Below, one piece after another: positions 1 through 5,731 of a stretch of DNA of 7,742 nt (positions are counted from its first letter, which is position 1; the number at the start of each line of letters is the position of its first letter). Source of the stretch: an uncultured Agathobaculum sp. (GTDB taxonomy: Bacteria; Bacillota; Clostridia; Oscillospirales; Butyricicoccaceae); contig CALWEB010000204.1 of assembly GCA_944376955.1 (NCBI GenBank), forward strand, positions 1-7,742. The letters are read 5' to 3'. The position numbers were made by a program, and so were the translations under genes. The notes beneath the pieces were generated by a model that did no database searches, had not been told where the DNA came from, and was given only the letters and a program-made list of their open reading frames with translations.

Positions 1-424
1 TGTGCCCATGCTCCGGGTGGTATTCCTGCCGTCCGTTTCTCTGCAGTTCCCGGTATAGCTTCCGAACATCGTCGGCGGTGATCTTCCCCACCGGCTTATT
101 CCCCAGATAGGGTTTGATGTTGCGGTTGATGTAACCCCGGTAGCCCTCCAGCGTAGAGGGACGCACCGATGGTGCGGCGTACTCCTCCAGCCAGCGGTCC
201 AACCACTGGCTCAGAGGCATTTTGCTTTCCTCATTGAGGTCCACGCCCTGGTATTCCTCCATACTCTGATGGAGCTTTTTCAGTAGCTCTTTCTGGGTCT
301 TAGCCGACACATAGCGGAAGATAGGGCTGCCGTTGTTCTTATGGCCGATGACAATGCGGCCCTCCCAGCGGCCATCCTTCCGTCTGCGGACCATGCCGTC
401 CCCAGATGGTCTGCGCTTTCCCAT
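1..424 (-). CDS. Tyrosine site-specific integrase, N-terminal part (truncated by window edge)
   Basis: The minus strand reads 141 codons from an ATG at 424-422 to the left edge without a stop. Residues about 10-58 (GMVRRRKDGRWEGRI, then a basic helix AKTQKELLKKLHQ) resemble the AP2-like arm-binding domain of Tn916/ICE-type integrases. Residues about 68-130 (PLSQWLDRWLEEY, STLEGYRGYINRNIKPYLG, ITADDVRKLYREL) match the SAM-like core-binding domain. The catalytic domain with the R-H-R-Y residues lies outside the window. The start is supported by GGGAGGG a few bases upstream, and the gene follows the stop of the upstream small gene by 4 bases, so the two are probably co-transcribed and coupled. 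Known role of the family: integration and excision of a mobile element through attachment sites. Which element it moves cannot be told here. Confidence 0.9.
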   Translation of the reverse strand, partial: MGKRRPSGDGMVRRRKDGRWEGRIVIGHKNNGSPIFRYVSAKTQKELLKKLHQSMEEYQGVDLNEESKMPLSQWLDRWLEEYAAPSVRPSTLEGYRGYINRNIKPYLGNKPVGKITADDVRKLYRELQRNGRQEYHPEHGH

Positions 425-428
425 GTTG

Positions 429-740
429 TCATCCCTCCCTTCTCATTTCGATGTGACGACAGCTGTGCTCTGTCTCCTCTTGTTCAAAGGGATACAGGCC
501 ATCCGCCTCCAGTTCCTTTGCAATGCCCCAGGCCAGTTTAAATCCTGCGGTGAAGCCGGCCTGGGAAATCTCTTCTCGCAATAGGGTTTGGGCATCTACC
601 AGGTCCACGAGCCTGCGTCGCTGCAGTTTGTCCAGGCAATCCCGCACTTCCTGGCGGGCAGTTTCAATCTCGTCCTCCAGCTCCGTGACATCCGGCTTTT
701 GGACGAACTGTTGGTGTAAGGCTTTCATGTAGTTATTCAT
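429..740 (-). CDS. Small helical protein upstream of the integrase
   Basis: This is a 103-residue protein starting MNNYMKALHQQFVQKP. The ATG at 740-738 is preferred over an upstream ATG at 797 because AAGGAGGCG lies 7 bases before it. The middle (about residues 17-50) is heptad-like and charged (ELEDEIETARQEVRDCLDKL), probably a coiled coil. It is followed by the helix segment QAGFTAGFKLAWGIAKEL and a histidine/glutamate-rich tail. The FxxGFKLA-type helix near the C terminus recalls the small DUF6809-type proteins of clostridial mobile elements, but that assignment is tentative. No signal peptide or membrane segment is visible. It stops 4 bases before the integrase start, so it may regulate or assist recombination; that is inference from position only. 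Confidence 0.75.
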   Translation of the reverse strand: MNNYMKALHQQFVQKPDVTELEDEIETARQEVRDCLDKLQRRRLVDLVDAQTLLREEISQAGFTAGFKLAWGIAKELEADGLYPFEQEETEHSCRHIEMRREG

Positions 741-811
741 GGTACGTCGCCTCCTTATCAGCGACACACAATACCACAGAGCAGGGACTATAGCCATCCC
801 AAACCCAACAA

Positions 812-829
812 GTTATCAGATTGTTATCA
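812..829. repeat. Direct repeat GTTATCA x2, 11-bp period
   Basis: GTTATCA occurs at 812-818 and 823-829, one helical turn apart, and TTATCC follows at 831-836. It lies about 70 bases upstream of the integrase operon start. Same-face spacing is typical of sites for a cooperatively binding protein such as an excisionase or repressor, but no binding protein can be assigned. Confidence 0.35.
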
Positions 830-840
830 TTTATCCAGGC

Positions 841-862
841 TTTTTTGTTTTATGTGGCGCAA
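841..862 (+). repeat. Left copy of a 22-bp direct repeat bracketing the cargo/mobilization block
   Basis: TTTTTTGTTTT, then AT, then GTGGCGCAA. The same string with CA in place of AT occurs in the same orientation at 7214-7235, so 20 of 22 positions match. The flanks are unrelated on both sides. The copies bracket all genes from the metallophosphatase to the DUF6076-like gene, while the integrase operon lies outside. Possible roles are attachment-site direct repeats, ends of a nested insertion, or recombinase arm sites. Part of the match is a low-complexity T run. Confidence 0.55.
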
Positions 863-877
863 CTCCTGAGCACCATC

Positions 878-906
878 TTGTATCTGTCCAGTCCTTATGG
901 TAAGAT
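878..906 (+). promoter_or_regulatory. Candidate promoter for the metallophosphatase gene
   Basis: A weak -35 TTGTAT (878-883), a 17-base spacer, and TAAGAT (901-906) preceded by TGG, which gives an extended -10 (TGn). The transcript would start near 912, about 30 bases before the ATG at 943. The -35 matches consensus only at TTG, so the call rests on the spacing and the extended -10. Confidence 0.4.
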
Positions 907-942
907 GCGATTATTCTATTCCCACCGAAGGGGGCGAGACGG

Positions 943-1614
943 ATGATTTACTGTATGTCGGATCTTCACGGAGAGCTGGATTTCTTTCAGGAGATGTTGG
1001 AGCAGATTCATTTCTCCGATACAGATCATTTATATATTCTTGGCGATGTGATCGACCGGGGCACCGGCGGCGTAGACATCCTGGAGCAGATCATGGATGC
1101 TCCCAATATGACCATGCTCCTGGGCAACCATGAGCAGATGTGTCTAAGCACCTTGGGCCCATGCAATGAAGTCGGCGCCCGGGATCTGTGGCGGTACAAC
1201 GGTGGAGCAACCACCTACCGGGAACTGCTCTACCACCGCACTCCTCAGCAGCGAAACCGCATCCTGCGTTTTCTCTCTGGCCTGCAAGACCATCTGGATC
1301 TCACTGTGGACGGCCAGAAGTTCCATCTGGTCCACGGCTTTCCCGGCGAGGATCCCGACACCCGCATCTGGGGCCGGGTGGAGCCGGACAGCACAAGCCC
1401 CTACCCGGACACCATATGCATCGTCGGCCACACGCCCACAGTATTCCTCACTGACAAAACGGATGAGGTTTATTCCATTTGGCATGGGAATGGATTCATC
1501 GACATAGATTGCGGCTGTGGCCACTTGAACGTTAGGAATCGCCGTCTGGCTTGCCTGCGTCTGGACGACATGGCTGAGTTCTATGTGGGCGTAACGGATA
1601 CCATAGGTCCCTAA
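943..1614 (+). CDS. Metallophosphatase, PPP/ApaH-PrpA-type serine/threonine phosphatase
   Basis: A 223-residue protein with the calcineurin-like metallophosphoesterase signature in order: SDLHG (D7, H9), GDVIDRG (D35, D38, R39), GNHE (N62, H63), VHGFPG (H131) and VGHTP (H163), ending with IDIDCGCGH near residues 186-194, as in bacterial PPP enzymes. These residues normally hold two metal ions and cut phosphomonoesters. The family includes protein serine/threonine phosphatases (PrpA/PrpB) and Ap4A hydrolases, and the sequence alone does not decide between them. Length is normal and no signal peptide is seen, so it is cytosolic. AAGGGGGCGAG just before the ATG serves as ribosome binding site. 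It is transcribed alone, with a separate promoter for the following toxin-antitoxin pair. In a mobile element it is accessory cargo; the target is unknown. Confidence 0.88.
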   Translation: MIYCMSDLHGELDFFQEMLEQIHFSDTDHLYILGDVIDRGTGGVDILEQIMDAPNMTMLLGNHEQMCLSTLGPCNEVGARDLWRYNGGATTYRELLYHRTPQQRNRILRFLSGLQDHLDLTVDGQKFHLVHGFPGEDPDTRIWGRVEPDSTSPYPDTICIVGHTPTVFLTDKTDEVYSIWHGNGFIDIDCGCGHLNVRNRRLACLRLDDMAEFYVGVTDTIGP

Positions 1615-1633
1615 AATTTGTAGTGACATTGTA

Positions 1634-1661
1634 TTGACATCTGTTCCGTTTGAGATATACT
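1634..1661 (+). promoter_or_regulatory. Promoter of the toxin-antitoxin operon, with overlapping direct repeat
   Basis: -35 TTGACA (1634-1639, perfect), 16-base spacer, -10 TATACT (1656-1661, one mismatch to consensus). The predicted start near 1668 leaves a leader of only about 16 bases that contains the ribosome binding site GAAGGAG (1669-1675). TGACAT occurs at 1624-1629 and 1635-1640, 11 bases apart and overlapping the -35. That arrangement would suit cooperative binding of the ribbon-helix-helix antitoxin for autorepression, as is known for relB/dinJ operons. Confidence 0.75.
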
Positions 1662-1683
1662 GATAGCAGAAGGAGTGATTGAT

Positions 1684-2001
1684 ATGGAACCCATGAATGT
1701 AACTTCTGCTCCTAAGACAGCTACCTTTCAGATGCGTATCAACCCTGAAGTCAAGCGACAAGTAGAAGAGATCTATGCCCGCCAAGGGTTGACCTTTACA
1801 GATGCCGTGAACATCTTTATCCAGCAGACCCTGAACTCAGAAGGTCTCCCCTTTCTGGCCTCTCCCGAGAACGAATCCTATCTCAAATCCAAGGCAATGA
1901 ACCGCCTGATGGCAGAAGCCCAAAAAGGATGGGATTCGGTTAAGAAGGATGGTTGGTTCTCTGAAGAGGATGCTTATCGGATGCTTGGGGTAGAGAAATG
2001 A
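1684..2001 (+). CDS. RelB/DinJ-family antitoxin
   Basis: A 105-residue protein. Residues about 12-57 (TATFQMRINPEVKRQVEEIY, GLTFTDAVNIFIQQTL, then GLPF) match the RelB/DinJ ribbon-helix-helix domain, which dimerises, binds operator DNA and is followed by a toxin-neutralising tail. The C terminus (about 60-105) is the expected toxin-wrapping segment. The ATG at 1684 is chosen because GAAGGAG lies 8 bases upstream; a GTG at 1675 in the same frame would overlap that site. The stop overlaps the toxin start as ATGA, the classic coupling that keeps antitoxin in excess. The pair is probably autoregulated at the promoter just upstream. Confidence 0.9.
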   Translation: MEPMNVTSAPKTATFQMRINPEVKRQVEEIYARQGLTFTDAVNIFIQQTLNSEGLPFLASPENESYLKSKAMNRLMAEAQKGWDSVKKDGWFSEEDAYRMLGVEK

Positions 2002-2348
2002 AACTACGGTACACGCCGCAAGCCCTCAACGACTTACAGGAGCTTTACGCTTATATCTCCGATACACTTGGTAACCCAACTGCTGCAAAACAAATCACAA
2101 AGGCAGTTCTCGATGCCTGCGCAACACTAAAACATTTCCCTGAACTGGGTGTCAGTATTGGGGCAAAAACTGGATTTGAAACCGATCTTCGTATGCTGGT
2201 CTGCAAAAATCAAATTGCCTTGTACCGCATTGATGTAGATTGCGACACGGTATCCATTTCCAGAATCATTAACGCCAAGCAGGATTATATGCGGATCTTG
2301 TTTGGCGATGTAGAGTCTATGGCAAACGAAAGTAGCAGCCCAGAGTGA
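1998..2348 (+). CDS. RelE/ParE-superfamily toxin
   Basis: A 116-residue protein beginning MKLRYTPQALNDLQELYAYI, the usual opening of RelE/ParE-fold toxins. It continues with the helix hairpin (about residues 10-45), FPELG (47-51), then the beta strands with LRMLVCKNQIALYRID and VSISRIINAKQDY (about 85-97), the conserved end of the fold. Members either cut mRNA on the ribosome (RelE, YafQ) or poison gyrase (ParE). The I-x-x-A-KQDY ending fits the YoeB/ParE-like group, but the exact target cannot be assigned. The C-terminal tail after residue 103 is serine-rich. Translation is coupled to the antitoxin by a 4-base overlap. The stop codon sits in the first hairpin of the terminator region. Confidence 0.88.
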   Translation: MKLRYTPQALNDLQELYAYISDTLGNPTAAKQITKAVLDACATLKHFPELGVSIGAKTGFETDLRMLVCKNQIALYRIDVDCDTVSISRIINAKQDYMRILFGDVESMANESSSPE

Positions 2349-2401
2349 GCCTCCGGGCTGCTTGTGGCCAGTCTTCTGTGTTCGGAAGGCTGGCCACTTT
2401 T
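2334..2401 (+). terminator. Tandem-hairpin terminator between convergent genes
   Basis: The first hairpin, AGCAGCCC (2334-2341) with GGGCTGCT (2355-2362), straddles the toxin stop codon. The second pairs 2364-2376 with 2385-2397 over 13 base pairs including one G-U, with an 8-base loop, and is followed by TTTT (2398-2401). It fits an intrinsic terminator for the plus-strand toxin-antitoxin operon. Read on the minus strand, the hairpins lie just past the relaxase stop but lack a good T run there, so it is a weaker stop for that operon. Confidence 0.8.
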
Positions 2402-2428
2402 CGTATACCGGGCTTTGCGCTTGGTACC

Positions 2429-4384
2429 TTACCATCCACCCATACTCATACCCCAGCTCTGCTGCTCCTCCTCATGATCGCCCGGCTTATGCCCCTGGGC
2501 AATCTTCTTTGCCCGGAGCTTCTGGAGCCGTTTCCGGTCAATGTGCGGCCCACCGGATGATGAAGCAGCTGGAGTGTTGTCCCGGAAGATGTTTCCCATG
2601 TGGTGAAGAAGCCGGGTGGTGGAGAGCATCAGCTGGGGTGGGGCTATCCACCCCTGATCCATGCGCTCCACAAAGAACTCGGCATAGACATGCCCCCGTT
2701 CTGCTGCAGCCTGGAACCACTGATAGGCTGCATGTTCGTCCTGGTCCATCAGATACAACTTGCCCAGCAGGTACTGCGCCCAGGGATTGTCCCCTTGGGC
2801 CGCTTGATGGAGATAGTCTACCGCCTTTTCTGTATTCTTGAACACATATCTGCCGTTGAGATATTCTTTGCCCAGAGCGTAGGCGGCGTAATCGTTGCCG
2901 TTTTGTGCTGCCGCTTTCAACCATTGGATGCCCTGGTCAGGATCATGCACCAGGGCATCATTAGAGAGAAGAAGTTTCCCCAGAGAGTATTGAGCCGCAG
3001 GCACATTTTGTGTCGCCGCCTGTTCCATCCAGTACTGAGCTTTCTCTGTGTCTGGAATTACCAGGCCACCGTCCCGGTACAGCAGCCCCATCAGATATTG
3101 GGCATGGGCATCACCTGCTTGGGCCAGACGTTTCATTTGTACCGCTGCAGCTACACGCTCTTCCTGTGTCTGCTCCTCGTTTTCGATGATGGAGTGAAGC
3201 TCATAGCAGTCCCAGGGGAGTTCCTGATCTGCTACCCAACCACCTCTGTCCTCCATACCACGATCCTCAAAGGAGATTTGGTTGAGTCGGATGCGCTCGG
3301 CCTCTTTGATAACGGCGTTTTTGATAGCTCGGAACTCCTTCTGCCGAGACAGAGGTGGGCGCTGTTGTTCCTGCCCGGAGTAGAATTGATGGATCTGACA
3401 CTGGAGTTCCCACCACGTCTGATAGCACCGGTTGACCACAGGCAGGCGCTCCGTTTGATTGACAATCTCATCCACCAGCTTTTTCAGAGGCTTGGACAGA
3501 TAGCCGTAGGACTTCTTGCCCTTCACGCTGCCCAGCTGCTGAGCCAGTTCTCCCATGAGCTGCTCCATGTCCGGATGTTCGCAGATCCCCTGAGACATCT
3601 GCTTGGTCAACTCCAGCATCACCTTCCGGGCCTCCTGTACCAGTTCATCTCTGCTGGTAGACTTCTGCTCGTAGAGATGGTACATTTCCTGCTTGAAGAT
3701 TTGATTGGTGAGGGTGGATTTGATCTGCTTGATTCCGTCCTTGGATAGATACGCCTGTCCCGGTTTCACAGACCAGGCCATCATATGCACATGAGGGTGA
3801 TTCCCCTCGTCGTGAAAGGCGGCGTACCACCGGAAGTCTTGGGGCGGGATTTTCATAGCTGCCGCAATCTCATTTCGATGGGTACGCAACAGGGAGCGCC
3901 ACGCCTGGGCATTGTTGTAGCCCAGGCGTGTTGCGTCCTCCCGACGCAGAGAGATGATGTGGGTCCATACGTTTCCGGTGTAGTGTACCAGTTCGTCCAT
4001 GGCCTTGTCCAGGTCTACGCCATCTTCATCCCCGAACAGCCCGTGGTCCCCCAGACGCTGAGCACGAGGACGAGTGGCGATGTATTTGGCATAGCCCTCG
4101 GAGGAGCTGACCTTGGACCAGTTCTCTTCCAGGGCCAGGGTGATGAGGGCTGAGGCGTTGGCCTTGGTGGGATGCTGAGTGTAGTCTCCATACTCCAGCA
4201 GCTCTTTCACCCCAGGGAAGTCTTTGGACAGTTTTGTGATCAGCTGCTCCTGCTTGCGTGTGGGCGGACAATCATCCGGTAGGATCTCCACCCGTTCTCG
4301 TGTGGCAATGTACTTCATGTAACCGGTTGCACCTTGGCTGCCGCCACATTTGATGTACGGGCTTTTGACAATCAGTCTTGCCAC
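2429..4384 (-). CDS. MobP-type relaxase with C-terminal Sel1 repeats
   Basis: A 651-residue protein. The N-terminal relaxase domain (about 1-240) has the HUH metal-binding motif HDEGNHPHVHMMAWS at 191-205 (H191, H198, H200). YIATR occurs twice, at about 25-29 and 101-105; tyrosines near the N terminus (Y10, Y22, Y25) are candidates for the nicking residue. Such enzymes cut one strand at oriT, stay bound to the 5' end and pilot it into the recipient. A helical linker follows (about 240-410). Residues about 421-562 then form four Sel1-like repeats (AHAQYLMGLLYRDG, AAQYSLGKLL, AAYALGKEYLNG, AQYLLGKLY) plus a partial fifth, probably a protein-binding solenoid. The tail is basic, then acidic. The start is GTG at 4384 with GGGAG 9 bases upstream. 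It overlaps the preceding accessory gene by 13 bases, so the two are coupled. No coupling protein or type IV secretion genes are in the window. Confidence 0.92.
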   Translation of the reverse strand: MARLIVKSPYIKCGGSQGATGYMKYIATRERVEILPDDCPPTRKQEQLITKLSKDFPGVKELLEYGDYTQHPTKANASALITLALEENWSKVSSSEGYAKYIATRPRAQRLGDHGLFGDEDGVDLDKAMDELVHYTGNVWTHIISLRREDATRLGYNNAQAWRSLLRTHRNEIAAAMKIPPQDFRWYAAFHDEGNHPHVHMMAWSVKPGQAYLSKDGIKQIKSTLTNQIFKQEMYHLYEQKSTSRDELVQEARKVMLELTKQMSQGICEHPDMEQLMGELAQQLGSVKGKKSYGYLSKPLKKLVDEIVNQTERLPVVNRCYQTWWELQCQIHQFYSGQEQQRPPLSRQKEFRAIKNAVIKEAERIRLNQISFEDRGMEDRGGWVADQELPWDCYELHSIIENEEQTQEERVAAAVQMKRLAQAGDAHAQYLMGLLYRDGGLVIPDTEKAQYWMEQAATQNVPAAQYSLGKLLLSNDALVHDPDQGIQWLKAAAQNGNDYAAYALGKEYLNGRYVFKNTEKAVDYLHQAAQGDNPWAQYLLGKLYLMDQDEHAAYQWFQAAAERGHVYAEFFVERMDQGWIAPPQLMLSTTRLLHHMGNIFRDNTPAASSSGGPHIDRKRLQKLRAKKIAQGHKPGDHEEEQQSWGMSMGGW

Positions 4385-4791
4385 TCGTCATCACTCCCGT
4401 TGGCGTCTCGCACCTTCTCTTCCAGTCGCAGCCGTCCGTTGGTGCGCTTCACATTGGCAACGCTGCTGGAGCGCTGTCGCTCCAGGTATTCTTCATCCAG
4501 CTGAACGCAGTCCACCAGAGTACTCAGCCCCATGTCCAGCTCCACCGCCTGCTTGAAGAGCAGTGCGGAGATGCGGTTCTCAAACTGATCCAGTCTGCCG
4601 TCCAGATAGGATTGAACCGAGGTGGGGAGAAACAATCCGGCGTTGTTGGCGCTGAGATAGTCCAGGTAAAAGTCAATGGCGTTTTCGATAAAGACGGTGA
4701 TGCTTCGGCTGCCATCCTCCGAATGCCGCCGCTCCAGGAGTGCTTTTTTCTCTGGCGTAAGGTATAGGGGAAACTTTTCTTTTTTGCTCAT
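4372..4791 (-). CDS. Relaxosome accessory protein, ribbon-helix-helix (MobC-like)
   Basis: A 139-residue, highly charged protein with no membrane segment. Residues about 6-47 (KFPLYLTPEKKALLERRH, RSITVFIENAIDFYLDYL) fit a ribbon-helix-helix DNA-binding unit: a short strand, then two helices. The rest is helical (about 60-110), ending in an acidic tail (DANGSDDEWQD). It lies directly upstream of the relaxase, overlaps its start by 13 bases, and is immediately downstream of the predicted oriT, the position of MobC/TraJ-type proteins that bind oriT and load the relaxase. AAAGGATG 5-6 bases before the ATG is the ribosome binding site. It may also repress its own promoter, where the 9-base repeats at 4811 and 4885 lie. 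The function is inferred from fold and place, not from a recognised named family. Confidence 0.75.
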   Translation of the reverse strand: MSKKEKFPLYLTPEKKALLERRHSEDGSRSITVFIENAIDFYLDYLSANNAGLFLPTSVQSYLDGRLDQFENRISALLFKQAVELDMGLSTLVDCVQLDEEYLERQRSSSVANVKRTNGRLRLEEKVRDANGSDDEWQD

Positions 4792-4810
4792 ATTTCATCC
4801 TTTCGAGGTA

Positions 4811-4893
4811 TTGACCCCAGTATTTTTGTTGTGGGAGTAAGAGTTTCGGGATAACGACCGCAGAATTTCCGCTCCTTTCTGGATTTGACCCCA
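4811..4893. repeat. Two direct copies of TTGACCCCA upstream of the mob operon
   Basis: Exact 9-base copies at 4811-4819 and 4885-4893, 74 bases apart (about seven helical turns). On the mob coding strand they read TGGGGTCAA. They lie between the predicted oriT and the accessory gene and could be sites for the ribbon-helix-helix protein. There is no other evidence. Confidence 0.45.
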
Positions 4894-4917
4894 TGTTTCA
4901 ACCTGCGCAAACCCCCG

Positions 4918-5100
4918 TCACTGCCCGCACTGCGGGCAGTTGTGGCTGGCCAGGTGACACCAGGCCTTTATCCTGCTTTTCTCTTCGTCCCTCGTTGCCC
5001 TCCTTGAAATCGGCTCAATTCCGCTCCAAATTGCCCTGGTGGGGCAGGGCCCTCCCCCGGTGCCGCAACAGGGCACACAGGCCCTCACAGTGGGGTACAC
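4918..5100 (-). CDS. Possible cysteine-rich small protein overlapping oriT
   Basis: A GTG-started frame of 60 codons (5100-4918) with paired cysteines at both ends: CVPCC near residue 8 and CHLASHNCPQCGQ at the C terminus, a zinc-ribbon-like layout. It begins within the last codons of the upstream HTH gene (16-base overlap) and ends inside the perfect inverted repeat at 4920-4940. No good ribosome binding site is seen. It covers the predicted oriT, where such structure would be a noncoding requirement. It may be coincidence in GC-rich DNA. Confidence 0.25.
   Translation of the reverse strand: MYPTVRACVPCCGTGGGPCPTRAIWSGIEPISRRATRDEEKSRIKAWCHLASHNCPQCGQ
4920..4940. repeat. Perfect 10-bp inverted repeat next to oriT
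   Basis: ACTGCCCGCA (4920-4929), a single C, then TGCGGGCAGT (4931-4940). Neither side has a T run, so it is not an intrinsic terminator. It lies 8 bases left of the imperfect repeat that adjoins the predicted nick site, suggesting a protein-binding or cruciform element of the same oriT. Confidence 0.7.
4948..4976 (+). other. oriT: Predicted origin of transfer (oriT) with IncP/MobP-type nick site
   Basis: An inverted repeat, GGCCAGGTG (4948-4956), A, CACCAGGCC (4958-4966), with one mismatched pair, is followed by 3 bases and TATCCTGC (4969-4976). IncP (RP4) and other MobP relaxases cut at YATCCTG|Y a few bases after such a repeat. Here the cut would fall between 4975 and 4976, 9 bases past the repeat. 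The site sits directly upstream of the accessory and relaxase genes. Cutting the plus strand sends 4976 rightward into the recipient first and the mob genes last, the usual order. The 36 bases from 4971 to 5006 contain no A. The motif alone also occurs elsewhere by chance; the repeat and place make the case. Confidence 0.72.
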
Positions 5101-5501
5101 GGGGCTTCTTGGGTCTGTTGCTCCTGGAGCTTCTGCAATCGCAGCCGCTCCGTTTCTTGTCCCAACTCCACCAGTTTCTGCTGGTAGTACTGATCAATCA
5201 CATCCAGTGGCGGCAGTACTGTGTACAACAAATTCCCGTTTCGGGTCATCCCATTCCGGGTTGTGACCTTGGTGGGCTCCGTGGCAATCATGCCACGGTC
5301 CACCAGCTTCTGCACATACTTGCTCACCGTATTTTCGCTCATCCCTGTTGCACTGCCGATGTTCTTATAGCTGGGCCAGCACTGGTGTGTTTTCTGGTCT
5401 TCGCATCGGCGGAGGTAGCTGTACACAGACAGTTCCCCCGGGCACAACCCCAAGATGAAAATGTCATTGGGCAGAGAGAAAAAGTTTCCCTGGTACTTCA
5501 T
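5085..5501 (-). CDS. Winged helix-turn-helix protein (replication-initiator-like or regulator)
   Basis: A 138-residue protein starting MKYQGNFFSLPNDIFILGL. Residues about 20-80 form a winged HTH: PGELSVYSYLRRCED, CWPSYKNIGSATGMSENTVS, then KLVDRGMIATEPTK and a basic wing. This resembles the RepA N-terminal/DnaD-like HTH proteins common in clostridial mobile elements, where they are annotated as helix-turn-helix domain proteins. Residues about 103-131 are a glutamine-rich helix (YYQQKLVELGQETERLRLQK), likely a coiled coil. The ATG at 5501 is chosen over one 10 codons upstream because GGGAGGTGG lies 4 bases before it and because it overlaps the stop of the upstream gene as ATGA. It could control replication or transfer of the excised form; the exact role is not shown. 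Confidence 0.82.
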   Translation of the reverse strand: MKYQGNFFSLPNDIFILGLCPGELSVYSYLRRCEDQKTHQCWPSYKNIGSATGMSENTVSKYVQKLVDRGMIATEPTKVTTRNGMTRNGNLLYTVLPPLDVIDQYYQQKLVELGQETERLRLQKLQEQQTQEAPCTPL

Positions 5502-5707
5502 CTTCCACCTCCCGTGCGTTCCATCACCCACTGGATGAACTGTTCCTTGGGTACCACCATGCGATTTCCAATTCGCAGTATCGGGAAGTCTGGTTCGTGC
5601 ATGAGCTCGTAAGCACTGGACGACGAGACACCTAACACTTTTGCCACAGTTTCCGAGTTGAGGAACAGTGGCAGCTCTTCATAGTTTTGATACATGGACT
5701 CTTTCAT
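5498..5707 (-). CDS. Excisionase-like helix-turn-helix protein
   Basis: A 69-residue protein. Residues about 14-62 (LFLNSETVAKVLGVSSSSAY, ELMHEPDFPILRIGNRMVVP, KEQFIQWV) match the MerR/excisionase-type HTH (HTH_17): helix-turn-helix, then a wing with R-I-G-x-R-x-x-V-P and a closing helix. Such proteins act as recombination directionality factors or small regulators. The ATG at 5707 has GGAGG 5 bases upstream. Its stop overlaps the next gene's ATG by 4 bases, so the two are translationally coupled. It is far from the integrase at the left edge, so it may work as a regulator of the mob operon or as Xis acting at a distance; the data do not choose. Confidence 0.85.
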   Translation of the reverse strand: MKESMYQNYEELPLFLNSETVAKVLGVSSSSAYELMHEPDFPILRIGNRMVVPKEQFIQWVMERTGGGR

Positions 5708-5731
5708 TCATACCTCCGTTTCCATTCACGT

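Noticed and set aside
1260..1267. CATCCTGC, a match to the MobP nick motif
   Set aside because: It is inside the phosphatase coding sequence without an adjacent inverted repeat, and far from the mob genes.
1144..1785. 213-codon minus-strand open frame
   Set aside because: It lies opposite the metallophosphatase, all of whose motifs are on the plus strand, and crosses the toxin-antitoxin promoter.
2600..3748. 382-codon plus-strand open frame
   Set aside because: It is fully antisense to the relaxase, whose nicking motif and Sel1 repeats read clearly in the other direction. The plus frame shows no domain.
4673..4894. 73-codon minus-strand frame beginning upstream of the accessory gene
   Set aside because: Most of it overlaps the accessory gene in another frame. 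The accessory gene has the better ribosome binding site and a ribbon-helix-helix pattern.
5033..5050. Hairpin GCCCTG-GTGGGG-CAGGGC after the winged-HTH gene
   Set aside because: A six-pair stem without a T run on either strand is too weak to call a terminator.
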